From NCBI GenBank assembly GCA_934754655.1, contig CAKVIC010000015.1:1-49583 (forward strand): a stretch of 49,583 nt of DNA, read 5' to 3'. Under the pieces are notes generated by a model. It made no database searches. It was not told the DNA's origin and worked only from the letters and a program-made list of their open reading frames with translations. This document shows, piece by piece, positions 8,339 to 17,132 of the stretch (the first letter of the stretch is position 1; every line of letters starts with the position of its first letter). The position numbers and the translations under genes are program-made. The stretch comes from an uncultured Candidatus Melainabacteria bacterium (GTDB lineage Bacteria; Cyanobacteriota; Vampirovibrionia; Gastranaerophilales; Gastranaerophilaceae).

Positions 8339-9422
8339 CGTCTATTTCGTCACTGGCGGCGGAACTGGCGGTCATATTTACCCTGCAATCGCAGTTGCGG
8401 ATGCGCTTAGAGAGAATGCTAAAGTTTTTTATGTTGGAAACAAAAGAAACATGGAATTTGAGTTAGCAACTCAAAAAAAATACAAATTTCTGCATGTCAG
8501 TATTACTGGGATGCCAAGAAAGTTAAACCCTAAATTTTTCTTATGGACAATAAAACTTGTTAAAGCAATTTTATATTCAATAAGATACATAAAAAAATAC
8601 AAACCCAAAGCCGTTTTTGCAACAGGAGGCTATGTTTCAGCACCAATGATTTTTGCGTGCAGAATTACAAAAACTCCTTATGTTATGCACGATTGCGATG
8701 CCATGCCAGGGCTTGTAACTCGTAAACTTTCATTAAAAGCAAAATATGTAACTTTAGCTTTTGAAAAAGCGAAACGATATATTTTTAATAAACACGCTGT
8801 CGTAACAGGAAATCCAATCAGAAAAGAATTCTCAACAATGACAGAAGCTGAAGCACAAGCAAACTTGAATTTGTCAAACAAGCTTACGCTTTGCGTGATG
8901 GGCGGTTCGCAAGGCGCAAAAACAATAAATAGCGCTGTCGTTGAAATATTAAAAGAATTAGTACAAGATTTTGGAGTTCAAGTAATTTTTCAAACCGGCA
9001 AAAAAAATTATAACGAGGTTATTGAAAAATTAAGCTTAATTTATCCCAACTGGGCGCAAGATAAAAATCTTGTATTAAAACCTTATTTTACAGATATGGT
9101 ATCTGTCTTAAAAGCTTCTGATATAGCAATTTCACGCGCAGGTTCGTTGAGTTTGTCTGAAATAAGCGCAGCAGAAGTTGCGCCAATCTTGGTTCCATAT
9201 CCTTATGCTGCAGCAAATCATCAACGAATAAATGCAAAATATTATGAAGAAATGGGAGCATGCATTTATATTGAGGACAAAGATTTTGAACCAAATACAT
9301 TACGCGAGATTTTGATAGAAATGCTGGAAAATCCTATTAAGATAAAATATTTAAAACAAAATTCAAGCGCATTAGCAAAATTTGATGCAACTGAAAAAAT
9401 TGTTAGCCTAATAAAAGAATAA
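8319..9422 (+). CDS. murG: UDP-GlcNAc:MurNAc-pentapeptide-undecaprenol GlcNAc transferase
   Basis: Peripheral inner-membrane GT28 glycosyltransferase that makes lipid II from lipid I. The 367-residue protein shows TGGGTGGHIYPAIAVADAL (12-30), the MurG glycine-rich acceptor loop; GGYVSAPM in the N-domain; CVMGGSQGAKTIN in the C-domain; and SRAGSLSLSEISA with VPYPYAAANHQ, which bind UDP-GlcNAc. The start at 8319, preceded by AATAAGGA, overlaps the end of ftsW by 20 bp, so it is likely translationally coupled. It is last in the murD-ftsW-murG run; the next gene converges from the minus strand. Confidence 0.96.
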   Translation: MSESCNNVYFVTGGGTGGHIYPAIAVADALRENAKVFYVGNKRNMEFELATQKKYKFLHVSITGMPRKLNPKFFLWTIKLVKAILYSIRYIKKYKPKAVFATGGYVSAPMIFACRITKTPYVMHDCDAMPGLVTRKLSLKAKYVTLAFEKAKRYIFNKHAVVTGNPIRKEFSTMTEAEAQANLNLSNKLTLCVMGGSQGAKTINSAVVEILKELVQDFGVQVIFQTGKKNYNEVIEKLSLIYPNWAQDKNLVLKPYFTDMVSVLKASDIAISRAGSLSLSEISAAEVAPILVPYPYAAANHQRINAKYYEEMGACIYIEDKDFEPNTLREILIEMLENPIKIKYLKQNSSALAKFDATEKIVSLIKE

Positions 9423-9468
9423 CCTTTTAACCTAAGACTTATACAGCACTGCGCTTTTTATCAAATTT

Positions 9469-10017
9469 TTAAATTTCACACATTATTTTTTCAAGTTGAT
9501 TTACGGTATTTTCTACATCATCATTTATAATACTAAAATCATACTGTTTTGAATTTTCAATTTCATAAGCAATTGAATTTAATCTTTTTTGAATATTTTC
9601 TTCATTTTCAGTGTTACGTCCTCTTAAACGAGCTTCAAGCTCTTCTATCGAAGGTGGCGCTATAAAAATCAACACAGCATTAGGGTTTAAAGATTTTACA
9701 TTAAGCGCACCTTTCGTATCAAGTTCCAAGATAATATTTTTATTCTCGTTCAAACATTTTTCAACATAAGATTTCTTTGTTCCGTATTTATTCCCTGAAA
9801 ATTCCGCCCATTCTAAAAAATCACCATCTTCTATAACCTTTTTGAATTCTTCTTCTGATAAGAAAAAGTAATTTATTCCGTGTTGTTCACCGACACGGGG
9901 TTTGCGCGTTGTACAAGAAATGGATAATTCAAATTCAGGATGTCGAGCTAAAAACTCTTTTAAAACAGTACCTTTACCTACACCCGAAGAACCTGATATT
10001 ACAAAAAGTTTGCCCAT
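9469..10017 (-). CDS. gmk: Guanylate kinase
   Basis: Cytosolic kinase converting GMP (or dGMP) to GDP with ATP. The protein is 182 residues with the P-loop SGSSGVGKGTV (8-18), the GMP-binding segment SCTTRKPRVGEQHGINYFFLSEEEF, FLEWAEFSGNKYGT and an LDTKGALNVK segment, in canonical order. It lies 2 bp downstream of the decarboxylase gene on the same strand and is probably co-transcribed with it, an unusual pairing that may be accidental. The Shine-Dalgarno sequence is weak, consistent with coupling. Confidence 0.95.
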   Translation of the reverse strand: MGKLFVISGSSGVGKGTVLKEFLARHPEFELSISCTTRKPRVGEQHGINYFFLSEEEFKKVIEDGDFLEWAEFSGNKYGTKKSYVEKCLNENKNIILELDTKGALNVKSLNPNAVLIFIAPPSIEELEARLRGRNTENEENIQKRLNSIAYEIENSKQYDFSIINDDVENTVNQLEKIMCEI

Positions 10018-10019
10018 AA

Positions 10020-11738
10020 TTAATCTTCCCTCAAACTTTCATGAATCGTTGTGCTGTAATTAAAACTTGATTCTTCTTTAATTTTTATGTCTGAAGAACT
10101 TTTTTGAGAAGGATTTTTATATTTATTAAAAGAACCCAATATTTTTTTACTTAATTCTGGAGAATCATCTTTTTGAGTACAAACTTCTATATAACACAAT
10201 TTATCCATAATTTGTGTTACTCTCAAAGCTTTATCAAAGTCATCAGAATTATTTACACGTGTTGACCAAATATCTGATTCAAATGTGCGCGAAAACTTAG
10301 AATAATTGAGCTTATTAATATTATTAAATTCATCATTATCGTTTATACATAACAAACGTTCTGTTAAATATCCGTCATTATTAATTACAATAATTATTGG
10401 TTTAAAATTGTATCTTAAAATAGTTCCTAATTCCATCGCAGTCATTTGATGAGCACCATCTCCTGTTACTAAAATCGTTCTTTTGTCAGAAGCCGCAACA
10501 CAAACACCTAATGTCGCAGGAGTCGCCCAACCAATTGACGCCCAAAGATTTTGAGTAAAGATATTGACATTTTTAGGAAATTTCATCTTTGCAACACCCT
10601 GAATTGCAGTTCCGGTTTCCACAACAAAATTATCATTATCTTTTAAAAATTCTTGCAATCTTGCATAAATATATTCTGAATTAAATTCTTGTTGAATAGA
10701 AGTCGGTGTATTATAACCTATATCTAATTTTTCGACTTGAAATTCTTTTGGTTCAAATTTTTTTGAAAGCTCATTTAACACATCCTGCATTTTGATATTT
10801 TCAAATCGCTCATTTTCTACTATAGTATAATTTCCTGCTATATAAATATGAGATTTTAAATCAAACGGAATTTTATTACCACAAGAGTTTAAATCACTAT
10901 ATATAACTCCGACAGAAATTAAGCAATCCGTATTATTAATATATTTTTCAGCCAGTGGATTTTCAAATTCTGCAAAATATCCACCTAAATAAGTTTTGCA
11001 ATCATAATCAACAATATTTGCACCCATCAATAAATTTGTTACGGGGATTGCAGATTTTTCTACAAATTCTTTGAATTCTAAAACAGAATCATAGCGTTTT
11101 ATTAAAATATCCGCCAAAATTACGGGTTTATAGGCTTTATTAATTTTATTCAGAATTTTTTCAACAGCTAAATTAAGTGTATCAACATTACTGCTCCAAA
11201 AATAATCTACGCACTTAGCACTTATTTCCATTAAAGCAATATCGCTTGGAATTGCTAAATAAACAGGTTTTTTTTCTTTAACAAAAACTTTTAAAAGTCT
11301 ATCTATTTCAATTTTTGCATTATCACGATTCAAAAAAGCAGTCGTTTCAACGATTGGCTCAAAAGAATTTTCAAAAATTTGAAAACTTTGATTCTCAATA
11401 GTATGATGAAGTACTTTTTTTGCTTTTTGCGCATTAGTAGACGGCGCACCCACAATATTAAATATCGGCACATTTTCTGCCATTGCTCCTGCTATTGCAT
11501 TAATTGCACTTAATTCGCCGACGCCATAAGTCATAACTAAAGCTCCATAACCTTTTTGACGCGCATAACCGTCAGCTGCATAACCGGCATTAAGCTCATT
11601 TGTACAATTATAAAATTTTATTTTAGGATTATTTTCAATCGCGTACAAAATATCAAAATTGTAATCTCCCGCAACTCCAAAAACATCAGTAATACCGAGA
11701 TTTTCAAGATTTGTTATTAAATATTCAATTACATTCAT
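10020..11738 (-). CDS. Thiamine-diphosphate decarboxylase of the pyruvate/indolepyruvate decarboxylase group
   Basis: ThDP enzyme of the PDC/IPDC/KDC family, non-oxidatively decarboxylating a 2-oxo acid to an aldehyde in the cytosol. The 572-residue protein has the catalytic Glu48 in CTNELNAGYAADGYAR, the adjacent histidine pair at 111-112 (LHHTIENQSFQ), a central domain, and the C-terminal ThDP/Mg motif from GDGAH (426) to NNDGY (453-457). Glu, HH and GDG...NN are all intact, so it is predicted to be active. Pyruvate (to acetaldehyde, then ethanol) and branched-chain or indolyl oxo acids are equally possible from sequence. The last ~35 residues are polar and look like a loose tail. The start follows AAAGGA. 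It leads gmk by 2 bp. Confidence 0.87.
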   Translation of the reverse strand: MNVIEYLITNLENLGITDVFGVAGDYNFDILYAIENNPKIKFYNCTNELNAGYAADGYARQKGYGALVMTYGVGELSAINAIAGAMAENVPIFNIVGAPSTNAQKAKKVLHHTIENQSFQIFENSFEPIVETTAFLNRDNAKIEIDRLLKVFVKEKKPVYLAIPSDIALMEISAKCVDYFWSSNVDTLNLAVEKILNKINKAYKPVILADILIKRYDSVLEFKEFVEKSAIPVTNLLMGANIVDYDCKTYLGGYFAEFENPLAEKYINNTDCLISVGVIYSDLNSCGNKIPFDLKSHIYIAGNYTIVENERFENIKMQDVLNELSKKFEPKEFQVEKLDIGYNTPTSIQQEFNSEYIYARLQEFLKDNDNFVVETGTAIQGVAKMKFPKNVNIFTQNLWASIGWATPATLGVCVAASDKRTILVTGDGAHQMTAMELGTILRYNFKPIIIVINNDGYLTERLLCINDNDEFNNINKLNYSKFSRTFESDIWSTRVNNSDDFDKALRVTQIMDKLCYIEVCTQKDDSPELSKKILGSFNKYKNPSQKSSSDIKIKEESSFNYSTTIHESLRED

Positions 11739-12141
11739 AAAATTAAATTCCTTTAAATGCTAATAATAATTTTACTAATATTAGCACAAAAACATTGTCT
11801 GAAAAATTATCACTTTTCAGTATTTTCTATGTTATATCAAATAAATTTTCCAACAATTTTTATTATAAAAACCTTCAAAAATATTAATCTATTTAGTTGA
11901 TTCTCATTCGGATTATTTACTACTTTTATTGTAGAAATTAAGCATGCCCATTTTTTTTGAATTTTGTTAATATAATTGAATTCTAACTTTTTTTAGACCA
12001 AATGGTCTATATCTAATAGATAATAAATTTTTAAAGAAAATAAATCTTTATATTGATGAAAAGCTCCTCTAAAAGAAGGTAATATACATAATGTAGATGA
12101 GAATTTATAAAAAATTTAATATATGGGGAGAGAAAGTGAGT
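11739..12141. promoter_or_regulatory. Intergenic region between divergent genes with a palindrome
   Basis: About 400 bp between the minus-strand decarboxylase and the plus-strand response regulator, with no convincing gene. It is very AT-rich. The clearest element is the inverted repeat TAGACCA-AA-TGGTCTA at 11994-12009, a good candidate operator about 135 bp before the response-regulator start. Promoters for both directions should lie here, but I cannot pick a -35/-10 pair with confidence. Confidence 0.45.
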
Positions 12142-12843
12142 ATGAGACGCGAATTTAAAAAGAAATCAAAAGTATTATTAATTGATGACAACTATGAACA
12201 TTTAGTTGGGATTAGAGAATTACTAAATTTAGAAGGGACTTTTGATGTTGTTGGTATTGCAACCAGTGTTAGTGTTGGATTGAATCTAATCAAAAAATAT
12301 CAACCAGAGATTGTTTTATTAGACATGAACATGCCTGAAAAAGATGGATTACAAGGAATCCTTGATATTGAAAAACTTGAACTCGGCACAAAAGTTTTAG
12401 CACTATCAGGCTACGATGATGCAGATTTAATTTTTAGAGCAATGAAAATCGGTGCAAAAGGCTATGTCCTAAAAACTATGGCTTCAGCTCAATTGATTTA
12501 TGCAATTGAAGAAGTTCTAAATGGTAAAATTTACTTGCCACTTGCTTTATCATCAAGATTCTTTGAATATTTTCAACAATCATTCAGAGAAGAAACCTCA
12601 AAACAAGAATCGGAAGAAGAAAACTTGTTGTCATACCTTACTCAAAGAGAAGAAGAAGTGCTTAAACTGTTAACTCAAGGCATCACATACAAAGGTGTTG
12701 CAAATAAATTGTTTATTTCAGAAACAACTGTTAAAACACACGTTAACAATATTTTTCAAAAATTACAAGTTAACGACAGAACACAAGCAGTTTTATATGC
12801 AATAAACAATGGATTTTTAGCAAAAACTAAAGTCGGAATTTAA
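12142..12843 (+). CDS. NarL/FixJ-type response regulator (REC + LuxR HTH)
   Basis: Two-component response regulator, predicted DNA-binding transcription factor. The receiver domain spans about residues 9-125, with the acidic pair D15-D16 (VLLIDDNYEH), phospho-acceptor D61 (PEIVLLDMNMPEKDG), S89 and K111 in LKTM. The LuxR-type helix-turn-helix spans 166-228 (LTQREEEVLKLLTQGITYKG ... ISETTVKTHVNNIFQKL). The start is taken as the ATG at 12142 (233 residues), with GGAGAG nine bases upstream; a GTG at 12136 is an alternative, and the frame stays open to 12097. The kinase gene follows by 19 bp and then flagellar rod genes, so flagellar or surface-related output is a fair inference. Confidence 0.9.
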   Translation: MRREFKKKSKVLLIDDNYEHLVGIRELLNLEGTFDVVGIATSVSVGLNLIKKYQPEIVLLDMNMPEKDGLQGILDIEKLELGTKVLALSGYDDADLIFRAMKIGAKGYVLKTMASAQLIYAIEEVLNGKIYLPLALSSRFFEYFQQSFREETSKQESEEENLLSYLTQREEEVLKLLTQGITYKGVANKLFISETTVKTHVNNIFQKLQVNDRTQAVLYAINNGFLAKTKVGI

Positions 12844-12862
12844 TTTTAGACGGAATTTTAAG

Positions 12863-14098
12863 ATGAAAAAAATCGTAAGACAACAAAATTATTTGAAAGA
12901 ATTGATAGAAGGTCAAGCTAATCGCCTGCTCTCATTTCAAGCGTTAAGTTGTCTTGTAAAATCTACACTTGAGCCATTGCTTGATTCACCGGAAGAAGGA
13001 GCTGTTTTATATAGGATTAATGCTCCTGAAAAATTGGGAATGAAAGGCTTACTAAAGCGTTTAGAATTTTCATCTGAAATTGACTCAATCGATTATTCCG
13101 ATGATGCCGGCAATTTAATTGAAAAAGTTTGGGCAAATACTGAATTTATCTGTGTTATGACACATAGGTATGTTGCAATTATTATTTGGGAAACGAATGT
13201 TTCAACTCCAAATTTTGTTAAATATTATTCATTGTACAACTCAAAATTACAATACGAACCGCTTGATATTATCAAAAGAAATTCTAAAATTGATATAACT
13301 TCTTATGCTGAAAAATTCAATCCAGATAGACGTGATAATATTTTGCTAAATTCTTCAATCAGAAAACTTTTACAAAACCTTGAAGAATCAACTTCAGACG
13401 CAGTCTTAGGATATGCAGAACAAAATGCCGGAACTTTAGCTAATAATGATTATATTGACAAAAAATCTCGTGTTGTGGCACATGAACTTAGAAATCAGCT
13501 TTCTATATGTGATTTACATACAGAAATTATTAAAAAGTATTCTGAAAAAGATGAAATTAATAAAGAAAATGTAAAAAAATCACTTAATACAATATCAAAA
13601 GCATTAAAACTTGCAAACAACTCTTTGCTATCCTTAAAACTCGGTGATAAAATTCATCTAAATGAAATTTCTCTAAAAGATGCTTTAGAAAATGCCATTG
13701 AACTTTCAAAAGTCTACCTTGAAGAAAAAGATGTTGATTTTCTAACAGAAATAGACGAAGATGTTGTTGTCAATATTGATGCAGAAAAATTTTCAGCAAT
13801 AATAATAAATCTCGTAAAAAACGCCGCAGAAGCGTTTGATTTAACGGACGACGTTAATGGTAAGTATGTTAAAATTAAAACAGAAAAAGAAGCAGAAAAT
13901 CATGTTTTAATCAGTATTTCAAACAATGCACACGGCATAAAAGAGCCTCAAAAAGTGTTTGATGAAGGTTATACAACAAAAAGTTTTGGAAGCGGTTTGG
14001 GACTTTGGATTTGCAAAAAATATATTGAAAGTATGGGCGGAGAACTTAAACTTGAACGCTCAAGCGAAGATTTCACAGAATTTACAATAAGATTGTAG
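12863..14098 (+). CDS. Soluble sensor histidine kinase
   Basis: Probable cognate kinase of the preceding regulator. No transmembrane segment is visible, so it senses in the cytoplasm. Residues 1-195 form an unrecognised N-terminal region. The DHp H-box is VVAHELRNQLS (204-214) with His207; the HATPase_c domain has N-box IINLVKNAAEAF (314-325) and G2 box GSGLGLWICKKYIESMGG (376-393). The G1 box is degenerate: SNNAHGI (353-359) replaces the usual D-x-G-x-G, losing the Asp that contacts adenine, so activity may be altered. The gene is 19 bp after the regulator and 7 bp before flgB; all five genes probably form one transcript. Confidence 0.85.
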   Translation: MKKIVRQQNYLKELIEGQANRLLSFQALSCLVKSTLEPLLDSPEEGAVLYRINAPEKLGMKGLLKRLEFSSEIDSIDYSDDAGNLIEKVWANTEFICVMTHRYVAIIIWETNVSTPNFVKYYSLYNSKLQYEPLDIIKRNSKIDITSYAEKFNPDRRDNILLNSSIRKLLQNLEESTSDAVLGYAEQNAGTLANNDYIDKKSRVVAHELRNQLSICDLHTEIIKKYSEKDEINKENVKKSLNTISKALKLANNSLLSLKLGDKIHLNEISLKDALENAIELSKVYLEEKDVDFLTEIDEDVVVNIDAEKFSAIIINLVKNAAEAFDLTDDVNGKYVKIKTEKEAENHVLISISNNAHGIKEPQKVFDEGYTTKSFGSGLGLWICKKYIESMGGELKLERSSEDFTEFTIRL

Positions 14099-14105
14099 GT
14101 AAACT

Positions 14106-14588
14106 ATGGATTTGATAACATCAAGAACAATGGAAATATCTCATCTTGGAATGAATGGCTTAATGGATAGGCAACAAGCGATTTCATCTAACATTGCCAA
14201 TGTTATGACTCCGGATTATCAACGTAAAGAAGTTGCATTTGAAAGTCAACTTTCTGAAATTATTGAAAAAGAAAATCTAAAAGATTATATAAAAGGGCAA
14301 AATAGTATTGAATACCGACCACCAAATGTAGATGTTTTTACAGGAGAAGTTCATCAATACAGAACGCCAAGTTTGCAAGAAAAAGCTTATTTGAAATCAA
14401 ATGTATATGAGGATTTTAAGCCTCAATACGTGACAGATGTTTATAGTGGCTCAAATTCAGATGGAAATAACGTTGAGCTTGAGCGCGAAATGATGGATTT
14501 ATCAAAAACAGGCACAAAATATCTTGTATTATCAAACCTGCTTAGACGTGAATATTCAAACATATCAACAGTTATAAGAGGTCAATAA
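14106..14588 (+). CDS. flgB: Flagellar basal-body rod protein FlgB
   Basis: Proximal rod subunit of the flagellar basal body, exported through the flagellar type III apparatus. The protein is 160 residues. The N-terminal rod/hook signature is DRQQAISSNIANVMTPDYQR, matching the FlgB/FlgC class in which SNIAN.xTP.Y is nearly invariant. The C-terminal amphipathic helix (NNVELEREMMDLSKTGTKYL) also fits. The order flgB-flgC-fliE is the conserved rod cluster. TAGGT precedes the start. The gene directly follows the histidine kinase. Confidence 0.93.
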   Translation: MDLITSRTMEISHLGMNGLMDRQQAISSNIANVMTPDYQRKEVAFESQLSEIIEKENLKDYIKGQNSIEYRPPNVDVFTGEVHQYRTPSLQEKAYLKSNVYEDFKPQYVTDVYSGSNSDGNNVELEREMMDLSKTGTKYLVLSNLLRREYSNISTVIRGQ

Positions 14589-14606
14589 TTATAGAGGAGA
14601 CGCTAA

Positions 14607-15113
14607 ATGAGTTTTAACATATTTGATATAGCAGGCTCAGGAATGACTGCTCAAAGAGTAAAAATGGACACAATTGCAAGTAACATTGCAAATGTTCATA
14701 CTACGCGTCGTCCTGACGGCTCAAAAGGTGTATATGTAAAAAAAGATGTATCTTTTAGAACTATTTACGAAGATAATATAAATCGTGGATTCTCTAATTT
14801 TTCAAACAATTCTCCGGATGCACAATTTGACCCTAAAACAGGCAATATGCTTATTAACGCTAATGTTGCCTTGAATAATGGTATGGTGACAGGCGGTGTA
14901 CAGGTCGAACAAATTTATGAAAGAGCGGATGGAGTTAAAACAGTATATGACCCATCACATCCGGATGCAGATGAAGAAGGTTATGTAGATTTACCAAATG
15001 TTAATGTAGTAGAAGAAATGGTAGACATGATTGCTGCATCACGTGCTTATGAAGCCAACGCAACTGTTGCAGAAAACGTTAAAACAATGATGCAAAGTGC
15101 AATGAATATTTAA
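14607..15113 (+). CDS. flgC: Flagellar basal-body rod protein FlgC
   Basis: Rod protein that stacks on FlgB. The protein is 168 residues. The N-terminus has FDIAGSGMTAQRVKMDTIAS followed by NIANVHTTRRPDGS, the FlgC form of the rod signature. The C-terminus has GYVDLPNVNVVEEMVDMIAA followed by SRAYEANATV, the FlgC/FlgG-type terminal helix. GGAG precedes the start, 18 bp after flgB. The middle section (about 60-120) is more variable than in enteric FlgC but of similar length. Confidence 0.94.
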   Translation: MSFNIFDIAGSGMTAQRVKMDTIASNIANVHTTRRPDGSKGVYVKKDVSFRTIYEDNINRGFSNFSNNSPDAQFDPKTGNMLINANVALNNGMVTGGVQVEQIYERADGVKTVYDPSHPDADEEGYVDLPNVNVVEEMVDMIAASRAYEANATVAENVKTMMQSAMNI

Positions 15114-15126
15114 TTAGGTGATTAAA

Positions 15127-15546
15127 ATGGAAATTTCAACAGGTATTGACGGATTTAATAGAGAATTTAATTTAAACGCAATAAGCGATTACAATAAGTA
15201 TTTACAAGGTCAAGCTTCGTTCAATATTGGAATCGAAACAAATGATTTTACGCAAGCTTTAGAACAAGCTTCTAAATCAACACCTTTGCATGATAAAAAC
15301 ACGCCGGACGGCTTAGGAAATTTCGCAGATAAAATAGGAATGAGCTTTGGTGGCGCGCTAAATTCAGTAAACGCAACAAAATTAGAGGCTGAAAGATTAC
15401 AAGAAGATTTAGCAACAGGGGGACCGACAAGTATTCATGATGCAATGATTGCTGCTGAAAAAGCAGATTTAAGCATGCAAATGGCTGTTCAAATAAGAAA
15501 TAGAATTTTGAATGCTTATAGCGAAATTACAAGCATGTCACTTTAA
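15127..15546 (+). CDS. fliE: Flagellar hook-basal body complex protein FliE
   Basis: FliE links the MS ring to the rod. The C-terminal half carries the family pattern: GGPTSIHDAMIAAEKADLSM, then QMAVQIRNRILNAYSEI, ending in SMSL. I place the start at ATG 15127 (139 residues), six bases after AGGTG; a GTG at 15118 is in frame but lies inside that ribosome binding site. It follows flgC by 13 bp. fliF and fliG, which usually follow fliE, are absent: the next gene is an opposite-strand regulator. The rod trio is therefore isolated from the remaining flagellar genes in this window. Confidence 0.9.
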   Translation: MEISTGIDGFNREFNLNAISDYNKYLQGQASFNIGIETNDFTQALEQASKSTPLHDKNTPDGLGNFADKIGMSFGGALNSVNATKLEAERLQEDLATGGPTSIHDAMIAAEKADLSMQMAVQIRNRILNAYSEITSMSL

Positions 15547-15582
15547 TTCTATTGTTATAATAGTTTTGCAAAAATTTTGGGC

Positions 15583-15598
15583 TGATGTTTTTACATCA
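15583..15598. terminator. Small hairpin after fliE
   Basis: TGATGT (15583-15588) and ACATCA (15593-15598) form a 6-bp stem with a TTTT loop between the convergent fliE and XRE genes. It could end transcription in either direction. It is short and lacks a clear T-tail. Confidence 0.3.
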
Positions 15599-15600
15599 AT

Positions 15601-16167
15601 TTAAAAGGTATTATTTTTTTCAATATAATTTTTTGCGCATTCAAACATTGCATTTACAAGCTCTGAATTTGAATAAATATTCATACCGGAAGATTCCAAT
15701 ACTTGTTTCATGCGTTTTTCCCACAAAGAATACATTTCCTCTTTGGGAATATTAAGCGTTTTCGTTATTAAGTTTAATTCTTTAAAATCAATTGGCAAAG
15801 GTAAAGCACCACGCAAAATGTCTACAATATCCACACGTTTCTTGCGAGGGAAAGCTTTCAAAAAAGACACAACAGTCATTGAATTTTCCTTTAAATAATC
15901 CTTTAACATCTCAACAGATTCGTCAATTAAAATAGGTTCTTGAGGTATTTTATATTCTTCAAAATACTCAGGATTCACATCCATAACTGTTGCAATACGC
16001 TCAATCGTAGTTCCTCTGGTTGAAAAAGGGACGGTTTCATCAATAAGGTTATAAACATAAGACAAGGTAACACCTATCATTTCCGCAAAATCACGCTTAT
16101 GTAATGATTGTTTTTTTAAAAAATTTGCAACTTTATCAGAGCTTTTTTCTTGAACTGAATGTTTCAT
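15601..16167 (-). CDS. XRE-family transcriptional regulator
   Basis: Predicted DNA-binding regulator of 188 residues. An N-terminal XRE helix-turn-helix spans about residues 5-70: KRDFAEMIGVTLSYVYNLID, then TTIERIATVMDVNPEYFEEY. A second region (about 80-150) has a similar helical layout (KENSMTVVSFLKAFPRKKRV ... FKELNLITKTLNIPKEEMYS) and may be a diverged second helix-turn-helix. The start is taken at ATG 16167, eight bases after AGAGG; a GTG at 16176 abuts the AGAGG and is unlikely. It stands alone between convergent fliE and the same-strand CMP-sugar synthetase. The target is unknown. Confidence 0.8.
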   Translation of the reverse strand: MKHSVQEKSSDKVANFLKKQSLHKRDFAEMIGVTLSYVYNLIDETVPFSTRGTTIERIATVMDVNPEYFEEYKIPQEPILIDESVEMLKDYLKENSMTVVSFLKAFPRKKRVDIVDILRGALPLPIDFKELNLITKTLNIPKEEMYSLWEKRMKQVLESSGMNIYSNSELVNAMFECAKNYIEKNNTF

Positions 16168-16293
16168 AATTCTCACCTCTTTATTTTCGTTAAAAATAAG
16201 ATAAGTGATTTTATAAAATTTTATAACCCTAATTAAGCTATTATTAAAGATAATTAAAATTGATGATAAAATTTTAATTCAAATTACGCAAAA

Positions 16294-16989
16294 TTATTTT
16301 TCTTTAATCAACGTTTCTGCAATTTCAAAATCTTCTAAAGTATCAATATCAACTGTTTTAGAAACTTCATAAATATAAGGATTTGCCCCGATAAAATCTT
16401 TGTATTTTTTAAAAGCATCATATTTTATTGCATAAAAACTTCCTTGCTCTGCCATCAACTTATTATTAACCTCAACATCCTGCCAACGAGGTCTTAAATG
16501 ATAATCGTATAAAGCACAAGCATTGTCATCCTTATCTTTTGTCCACAAAGCCATTGTATAAGATTTTTGAAAACCTGCAAAAACACTATCATATTTCAAA
16601 TTATTTTCTAATATAGAAATTGCATTTTCACAAAGATTTTCTTCTCTTATAGGACAAGTAGCCTGCAATAATACTACTACATCCGGAATATACCCTTGTT
16701 TCTCGAGTTCATCAACTGCATGAACAAGAACCGGAGCTGTTTTTGTTGTATCTTGAGCCAATTCATCAGGTCGCATAATAATTTCAGCACCGTATTCTTT
16801 TCCAATATCAGCAATAAGCTTGCTATCTGTCGAAAGTACAATTTTATTTATTTTCGGCGATTTTTTTGCAAATTCTATTGAATGCGCAATCAATGGTTTG
16901 CCAGCTAATAATCTAACATTTTTATTTGGTAAACGTTTTGAACCGCCACGCGCCGGTATTATTGCTAAAACATTTTTAAAATCTGTCAT
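16294..16989 (-). CDS. Acylneuraminate cytidylyltransferase (CMP-sugar synthetase)
   Basis: Cytosolic enzyme activating a nonulosonic acid (sialic, pseudaminic or legionaminic type) as CMP-sugar. The 231-residue protein begins with the family P-loop LAIIPARGGSKRLPNKNV (8-25), followed by GKPLIAHSIEFAK, VLSTDS, VVVLLQATCPIRE and the C-terminal VDIDTLEDFEIAE with its metal-binding Asp residues. The start is ATG 16989, six bases after GGAG; a TTG at 17001 is also in frame. Which acid is activated cannot be told. Pseudaminic or legionaminic acid would fit the flagellar genes 1.5 kb away, but no other nonulosonate genes are in the window. Confidence 0.88.
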   Translation of the reverse strand: MTDFKNVLAIIPARGGSKRLPNKNVRLLAGKPLIAHSIEFAKKSPKINKIVLSTDSKLIADIGKEYGAEIIMRPDELAQDTTKTAPVLVHAVDELEKQGYIPDVVVLLQATCPIREENLCENAISILENNLKYDSVFAGFQKSYTMALWTKDKDDNACALYDYHLRPRWQDVEVNNKLMAEQGSFYAIKYDAFKKYKDFIGANPYIYEVSKTVDIDTLEDFEIAETLIKEK

Positions 16990-17132
16990 ATCAAACTCCA
17001 ATTCTTTAATTATAATAACATATAATATTATTTTTTAGAAAAAATTTACATATAGAAAATGCAGAACCATTTGAAAAATGCCAATAATATAAAATTCTGT
17101 ATAAACTCTAAATTTTAATTTTTAATAAAATC

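Noticed and set aside
11890..11925. TTGATTCTCATTCGG as a Fur-type box
   Set aside because: Only one poor half matches GATAATGATAATCATTATC, and no iron gene is adjacent.
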